Source of the DNA: Porphyrobacter sp. UBA7686
GTDB taxonomy: Bacteria; Pseudomonadota; Alphaproteobacteria; Sphingomonadales; Sphingomonadaceae
NCBI GenBank assembly: GCA_002482865.1
Contig: DLGU01000016.1
Location: forward strand, 1-9,382
Reading direction: 5' to 3'
DNA length: 9,382 nucleotides
Every line of letters starts with the position of its first letter. Positions within the stretch are counted from its first letter, which is position 1. Made by a program: the position numbers and the translations under genes. Shown piece by piece: positions 4,784 to 9,382 of the stretch. The notes below the pieces were generated by a model. It saw only the letters and a list, made by a program, of their open reading frames with translations, searched no databases and had not been told where the DNA came from.

Positions 4784-7182
4784 AGTTCTCACTGACCTGG
4801 CTCAAGGATTACCTTGAAACGACCGCTTCGGTGGCGGAGATTTGCGATGGGCTGAACGCCATCGGCTTGGAAGTCGAAGGCGTCGAAGACCCGGCGGAGA
4901 AGTTGGCAGGCTTCCGTATTGCCCACGTCCTGACCGCTGCGCGCCACCCGGATGCCGACAAGCTGCAGGTGCTGACTGTCGACACCGGCGATGGCAATCC
5001 GCTGCAAGTCGTCTGCGGCGCGCCCAATGCGCGGGCCGGGATGAAGGGCGTGCTGGGGCTTCCCGGCGCAGTGGTGCCGGCCAATGGGATGGTGCTGCGC
5101 AAGAGCGCGATCCGGGGCGTCGAATCGAACGGCATGATGTGCTCGACTCGCGAACTGGAGCTGGGCGACGACCACGAAGGCATCATCGAACTGCCCGATG
5201 ACGCGCCGGTGGGTGTGAGTTTTGCCGACTATCACGGCGCTGACCCGGTGATCGAGGTCGCGGTGACCCCCAACCGCCCGGACTGCATGGGCGTCTATGG
5301 CATCGCCCGCGATCTCGCCGCTAAGGGGCTGGGGACGCTCAAACCGATCGCCATGCCCGCCTTCACCGCGGCGGGCACGTGCCCGGTGGAGATTCGCACC
5401 GACGATCCCGAGGGTTGCCCGGCGTTCTACGGCCGCGTGGTGAAGGGAGTGAAGAATGGCCCCTCGCCCGACTGGCTTCAGGCGCGGCTCAAGAGCGCAG
5501 GGCAGCGGCCGATCTCGCTGCTGGTGGACCTCACCAACTACCTGATGCTTGGCTTCGGCCGTCCGGCCCACGCCTATGACCTCGCCAAGCTTTCGGGCGC
5601 GGTGGTCGCGCGGCGGGCCAAGGATGGCGAAGAAGTGCTGGCGCTCAACGAGAAGACCTACACGCTTGATGCCGCAATGACGGTGATCGCCGACGACAAT
5701 GGTGTACACGACATCGCCGGGATCATGGGCGGCGAGCATTCGGGTGTTTCCGAAGGCACGACCGACGTGCTGCTTGAGATCGCGTACTTCGATCCTGCCC
5801 GCATCGGCGCGACGGGGCGCAAGCTGGGGCTGTCGAGCGATGCTCGTACCCGGTTTGAGCGCGGGGTTGACCCGGAGTTTCTGGATCAGGGCCTCGATCT
5901 GCTGACCGGCCTGATCGTCGATCTGGCTGGCGGAAGCCCGAGCGAAGTCGTCCGTGCCGGTTCGCCGCCGAGCGCCGCCAAGGTTATCACCTTCGACCCC
6001 GGCCTGACGCTGCGCCTCGGCGGCGTGGAAGTGCCTGAGGCCGAACAGAAGCGCATTCTCGAAAGCCTCGGCTTTGCTGTTGGCGCGGACTGGCACGTCA
6101 CCTGCCCGCTGCGCCGCCACGACATCGAAGGCCCGGCGGACATCGTCGAGGAAGTCGTGCGTATCCATGGGCTCGATAAGGTCGCCAGCGTCGCGCTGCC
6201 CCGCGTGGAGGGCGTCGCTCGCCCCACCGCGACGCCGCAGCAGAAGGTCGAACGGGGCCTGCGTCGTGCTGCTGCCGCGAGCGGTTTGAACGAAGCGATC
6301 ACATGGAGCTTCCTGCCCGAGTGGGCGGCTGAGCATTTCGTCACGGGCAACGAGCCGCCGTGGGTGCTCGCCAATCCGATCAGTGAGGACATGAAGGCGA
6401 TGCGTCCCTCGCTGCTGCCGGGCCTGCTGATGGCGGCGAAGCGCAATGCAGATCGCGGCGCGGCATCGTCGCGCCTGTTCGAGATCGGGCGACGCTATTT
6501 CCGCGCTTCTGACGGACTCAGCGACGAGAAGCCGACGCTTGGCATCGTGCTGGCGGGCGAAAAGACGCCGCGCGGGTGGCAGAGTGGCAAGGCCAAGCCT
6601 TTCGACGCCTATGATGCCAAGGCTCTGGCGCTCCAATTGCTCGAAGCGGCGGGTGCTCCGGTCGCCAATCTGATGGTGATGGGCCCCGATTCTTCTGGGC
6701 CGGGCGCGCAGTTCCACCCCGGCCAGTCGGCGACCCTCCGCCTTGGCCCCAAGACCGTGCTGGCGCGTTTCGGGATGGTCCATCCCGCGACGCTCAAGAC
6801 CTTCGACGTTGACGGTCCGATTGCGGCGGTCGAGCTGTTCCTTGACGCGATCCCGGCCAAGAAGGGCGCGGCCTTCGCCCGTCCCGGCTTCACGCCGCCC
6901 GCGCTGCAAGCTGTGACCCGAGACTTCGCCTTCCTCGTCCCGGCCACGCTGGCAGCGGGCGATCTCGTCCGCGCAGTGCAGGGTGCTGACAAGGCCGCGA
7001 TCACCGGTGTGCGCGTTTTCGACGTCTTCGCGGGGCAGGGCGTGCCGGAAGGCCACAAGTCCATTGCGGTCGAGGTGACGCTCCAGCCGGGCGAAACCAG
7101 CTTTAAGGATGCCGACCTTAAGGCGATCGCCGAAAAGGTCGTGGCCGCCGCCACCAAGCTTGGCGCGGAGCTACGCGGATGA
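4780..7182 (+). CDS. pheT: phenylalanine--tRNA ligase beta subunit
   Basis: The 800-residue product is of normal bacterial length (E. coli 795) and starts MKFSLTWLKDYL, the family N-terminus. Domains in order: the tRNA-binding OB-fold (about 39-150, with ARHPDADKLQV and NGMMCSTREL), the B3/B4 editing region (about 205-385, with LVDLTNYLMLGFGRPAHAYD, GIMGGEHSGV and RFERGVDPE), the B5 domain (about 400-475), a catalytic-like core fold, and a C-terminal ferredoxin-like anticodon-binding domain (about 705-800, with TRDFAF and GHKSIAVEVTLQP). His264 and Glu333 lie at positions that by alignment match known editing-site residues, so tyrosine proofreading is probably intact. The frame stays open to 4615 inside pheS, but the real start is ATG 4780: GGGAG at 4768-4772 is seven bases upstream, and the ATGA overlap with the pheS stop couples translation. 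Confidence 0.97.
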   Translation: MKFSLTWLKDYLETTASVAEICDGLNAIGLEVEGVEDPAEKLAGFRIAHVLTAARHPDADKLQVLTVDTGDGNPLQVVCGAPNARAGMKGVLGLPGAVVPANGMVLRKSAIRGVESNGMMCSTRELELGDDHEGIIELPDDAPVGVSFADYHGADPVIEVAVTPNRPDCMGVYGIARDLAAKGLGTLKPIAMPAFTAAGTCPVEIRTDDPEGCPAFYGRVVKGVKNGPSPDWLQARLKSAGQRPISLLVDLTNYLMLGFGRPAHAYDLAKLSGAVVARRAKDGEEVLALNEKTYTLDAAMTVIADDNGVHDIAGIMGGEHSGVSEGTTDVLLEIAYFDPARIGATGRKLGLSSDARTRFERGVDPEFLDQGLDLLTGLIVDLAGGSPSEVVRAGSPPSAAKVITFDPGLTLRLGGVEVPEAEQKRILESLGFAVGADWHVTCPLRRHDIEGPADIVEEVVRIHGLDKVASVALPRVEGVARPTATPQQKVERGLRRAAAASGLNEAITWSFLPEWAAEHFVTGNEPPWVLANPISEDMKAMRPSLLPGLLMAAKRNADRGAASSRLFEIGRRYFRASDGLSDEKPTLGIVLAGEKTPRGWQSGKAKPFDAYDAKALALQLLEAAGAPVANLMVMGPDSSGPGAQFHPGQSATLRLGPKTVLARFGMVHPATLKTFDVDGPIAAVELFLDAIPAKKGAAFARPGFTPPALQAVTRDFAFLVPATLAAGDLVRAVQGADKAAITGVRVFDVFAGQGVPEGHKSIAVEVTLQPGETSFKDADLKAIAEKVVAAATKLGAELRG

Positions 7183-7928
7183 AAACGGCCTTTGTCACGG
7201 GCGCCACTGCCGGAATCGGTCTTGCGACTGTGCGCACTCTGGTGGCGAACGGCTGGCGCTGCGTCGCCACCGGGCGGCGGCAGGAGCGGCTTGACGCACT
7301 GGTTGCAGAACTGGGTGCGGAGAAGGTCCACGCGGTGTGCTTCGATGTGCGCGACACCGCCGCACTCGACGCTGCGCTCGCGGGCCTACCCGAGGGGTTC
7401 CGCGACATTGATCTGTTGGTGAACAACGCAGGCCTCGCCCAAGGCCTCTCGCCCGCGCAGGACGCCGATCTGAATGATTGGCACACCATGATCGACACCA
7501 ACATCACCGCGATGGTGGTGCTGACGCGCAAGCTGCTGCCGCTACTGATCGAACGGCGCGGCGCGATCATCGCCATTGGCTCGGTGGCGGGGAGCTACCT
7601 CTATCCCGGCGGCAACGTCTATGCCGGGTCCAAGGCCTTCGCCAACCACTTCACACTGGCCCTGCGCGCCGACCTGCACGGCACCGGCGTGCGCGTGACC
7701 AGCATCGAGCCGGGCATGGTCGAGACCGAATTCACCGTGGTGCGCACGGGCAGTCAGCAGGCCTCGGACGATCTCTATCGCGGGGTCAACCCGATGACCG
7801 GGCAGGACATCGCTGACACGATCCTGTGGATCGCCACCCTGCCGCCGCATCTCAACATCAACCGGATCGAGCTGATGCCGGTCAATCAGGACTTCGCGGG
7901 CTTCCGCGTCGCACGCGACCCGCAATGA
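7179..7928 (+). CDS. YdfG-like short-chain dehydrogenase (3-hydroxy acid dehydrogenase type)
   Basis: A 249-residue classical SDR with a Rossmann fold. It shows TGATAGIG (7-14) for cofactor binding, ATGRRQERL (30-38), whose basic residues after strand two suggest NADP(H), NNAG (82-85), and the catalytic set Asn108, Ser135, Tyr148 and Lys152 (YAGSK). The whole chain resembles E. coli YdfG, including DWHTMIDTN, GGNVYAGSKAF, LHGTGVRVTSIEPG and the C-terminal LPPHLNINRIELMPV. YdfG oxidises L-allo-threonine and L-serine and reduces malonic semialdehyde; the same chemistry is likely but not proven here. It overlaps pheT and prfC by ATGA at both ends. GGAG at 7167-7170 lies eight bases before the start. 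Why a soluble dehydrogenase sits in a translation operon is unclear; co-transcription need not mean shared function. Confidence 0.9.
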   Translation: MKTAFVTGATAGIGLATVRTLVANGWRCVATGRRQERLDALVAELGAEKVHAVCFDVRDTAALDAALAGLPEGFRDIDLLVNNAGLAQGLSPAQDADLNDWHTMIDTNITAMVVLTRKLLPLLIERRGAIIAIGSVAGSYLYPGGNVYAGSKAFANHFTLALRADLHGTGVRVTSIEPGMVETEFTVVRTGSQQASDDLYRGVNPMTGQDIADTILWIATLPPHLNINRIELMPVNQDFAGFRVARDPQ

Positions 7929-9382
7929 CCTCCAATCGCCGCACCTTCGCGATCATCTCGCACCCTGACGCGGGGAAGACCACGCTCACCGAGAAGCTGC
8001 TGCTGCAAGGCGGCGCGATCCACTTGGCCGGCGAGGTCAAGGCGCGCGGGCAGGCGCGGCGGGCGCGGTCGGACTGGATGAAGATCGAACAGCAGCGCGG
8101 GATATCGGTCACGTCCTCGGTGATGACCTTCCAGAAGGACGGGATCGTCTTCAACCTGCTCGACACGCCGGGCCACGAGGACTTCTCGGAAGATACCTAT
8201 CGCACGCTGACCGCGGTGGACTCGGCGGTGATGGTGATCGACGCCGCCAAGGGCATCGAGCCGCAGACCCGCAAGCTGTTCGAAGTATGTCGCCTGCGGA
8301 GCGTGCCGATCATCACCTTCGTCAATAAGGTCGACCGCGAGGGCCGCGATCCCTTCGAGACGCTGGACGAGGTGGCCGATATGCTGGCGCTCGACGTCAG
8401 CCCGCAGATGTGGCCGATTGGCATGGGGGGCGAGTTTGAGGGCCTGCTCGATTTCGCGACCGATACCATCGCCCGCCCCGAAGGCCCCTCGCGTGAATAT
8501 CTCGGTACGCGCGACACCGCCGCGATCCCCCAGCGCTTCGCCGACGAGATCGAGCTGGCGCGCGGTGGCTATCCTGAATTCGACCTCGAAGCCTTCCGCC
8601 ACGGCGATCTGACGCCGGTCTATTTTGGATCGGCGCTCAAGAACTTCGGCGTCACCGAATTGATCGATGCCATTTCGCGCTACGCCCCGCCGCCCCGGCC
8701 CCAGCCTGCGGGCGAGGAGCAGATCAGCCCGGACCGCGACGAGGTGACCGGCTTCATCTTCAAGGTGCAGGCCAATATGGACCCCAACCACCGCGACCGT
8801 ATCGCTTTCATGCGGCAGGTGTCGGGCACCTTTAAACGCGGAATGAAGCTGACGCCGTCAGGGCTGGGCAAGCCGATTGCGGTGCATTCCCCCATCCTGT
8901 TCTTCGCACAGGACCGCGAGCTGGCCGACACCGCCGAGGCGGGCGACATCATCGGCATCCCCAACCACGGCACTTTGCGCGTGGGCGACACCCTGAGCGA
9001 GCGCAACCAGGTGCGCTTCACCGGCCTGCCCAACTTCGCGCCGGAAATTCTGCGCCGCGTGCAACTGCGCGATCCGACCAAGACCAAGCAATTGCGCAAG
9101 GCGCTCGACGACCTCAGCGAAGAGGGTGTGATTCAGGTGTTCTACCCGGACATCGGCTCGGCCCACATCGTTGGCGTGGTCGGGCAGCTTCAGCTCGAAG
9201 TGCTGATTTCGCGGCTGGAGGCGGAATACAAGGTCGAAGCCGTGCTTGAACCTTCGCCTTTTGCCACCGCGCGCTGGATCAAGGGCGACGAGAAGACGCT
9301 CGAGGAATTCGCCGGCTTCAACCGCGCGAACCTCGCCCGTGACCGCGATGGCGATTACGTGTTCATGGCCAAGAGCCCGTGG
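7925..9382 (+). CDS. prfC: peptide chain release factor 3 (RF3), 3'-truncated by the window edge
   Basis: The 486 visible codons make up most of RF3 (E. coli 529 residues); about 40 C-terminal residues lie outside. RF3 is a translational GTPase that removes RF1 and RF2 from the ribosome after peptide release. GTPase motifs are intact: G1 HPDAGKTT (13-20), the switch region QQRGISVTSSV (56-66), G3 DTPGHEDFSEDTYRTLTAVD (80-99) and G4 NKVD (134-137). Later blocks include GFIFKVQANMDPNHRDRIAF and NFAPEILRRVQLRDP, characteristic of RF3 rather than EF-G. The N-terminus is about ten residues shorter than in E. coli, and a segment after the GTPase motifs is also shorter, without loss of conserved blocks. 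The ATG overlaps the stop of the dehydrogenase gene (ATGA). There is no clear Shine-Dalgarno sequence, so initiation probably relies on coupling. Confidence 0.97.
   Translation, partial: MTSNRRTFAIISHPDAGKTTLTEKLLLQGGAIHLAGEVKARGQARRARSDWMKIEQQRGISVTSSVMTFQKDGIVFNLLDTPGHEDFSEDTYRTLTAVDSAVMVIDAAKGIEPQTRKLFEVCRLRSVPIITFVNKVDREGRDPFETLDEVADMLALDVSPQMWPIGMGGEFEGLLDFATDTIARPEGPSREYLGTRDTAAIPQRFADEIELARGGYPEFDLEAFRHGDLTPVYFGSALKNFGVTELIDAISRYAPPPRPQPAGEEQISPDRDEVTGFIFKVQANMDPNHRDRIAFMRQVSGTFKRGMKLTPSGLGKPIAVHSPILFFAQDRELADTAEAGDIIGIPNHGTLRVGDTLSERNQVRFTGLPNFAPEILRRVQLRDPTKTKQLRKALDDLSEEGVIQVFYPDIGSAHIVGVVGQLQLEVLISRLEAEYKVEAVLEPSPFATARWIKGDEKTLEEFAGFNRANLARDRDGDYVFMAKSPW

Noticed and set aside
4789..7056. 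A 755-residue antisense frame opposite pheT, with similar ones opposite pheS (3734-4792) and prfC (7886-8791)
   Set aside because: They mirror codon-position GC bias of the real genes, are rich in Arg/His/Ala, and show no recognisable domains.
1..9382. Mobile elements, CRISPR arrays, defence or toxin modules, tRNA genes
   Set aside because: No transposase, integrase, direct repeat series, cloverleaf or toxin-antitoxin pair was seen; the genes are core functions in an orderly layout.

Overview
The window is GC-rich, densely coded DNA from the chromosome of an alphaproteobacterium. A sphingomonad (Erythrobacteraceae-like) is the best guess, from overall base and codon use, the form of PheS, and the gene set; this is inferred by eye and not tested by any search. 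Every full-length gene reads on the + strand. I see no mobile element, tRNA, rRNA, CRISPR array or long repeat.

Layout: (1) bases 2-1657 hold the 3' part of a gene for a probably exported LVIVD-repeat beta-propeller protein of unknown function; its true start lies left of the window. (2) A 202-base gap holds a possible terminator, a possible promoter and a foldable leader. It is followed by rpmI (L35) and rplT (L20), closed by a strong intrinsic terminator at 2505-2541. (3) An AraC-type transcription regulator follows (about 2619-3539). It sits between the ribosomal-protein pair and pheST, which lie side by side in many bacteria. (4) A 143-base gap with two inverted repeats leads into pheS (3683-4783), pheT (4780-7182), a YdfG-like short-chain dehydrogenase (7179-7928) and prfC (7925 to the right edge, incomplete).

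The last four genes are joined at each of their three junctions by the same four-base ATGA stop/start overlap, so they are almost certainly one translationally coupled operon. Its theme is translation: PheS and PheT form phenylalanyl-tRNA synthetase, PrfC recycles release factors, and rpmI/rplT just upstream supply two proteins of the 50S subunit. The dehydrogenase has no obvious part in that theme. The regulator has its own upstream terminator and may either control the operon below it or be an independent insertion.

Most of the window is conserved core genome. I found no evidence of an undescribed system. The items most worth a second look are the LVIVD protein, the regulator placed between rplT and pheS together with the inverted repeats before pheS, and the ydfG-like gene locked between pheT and prfC.
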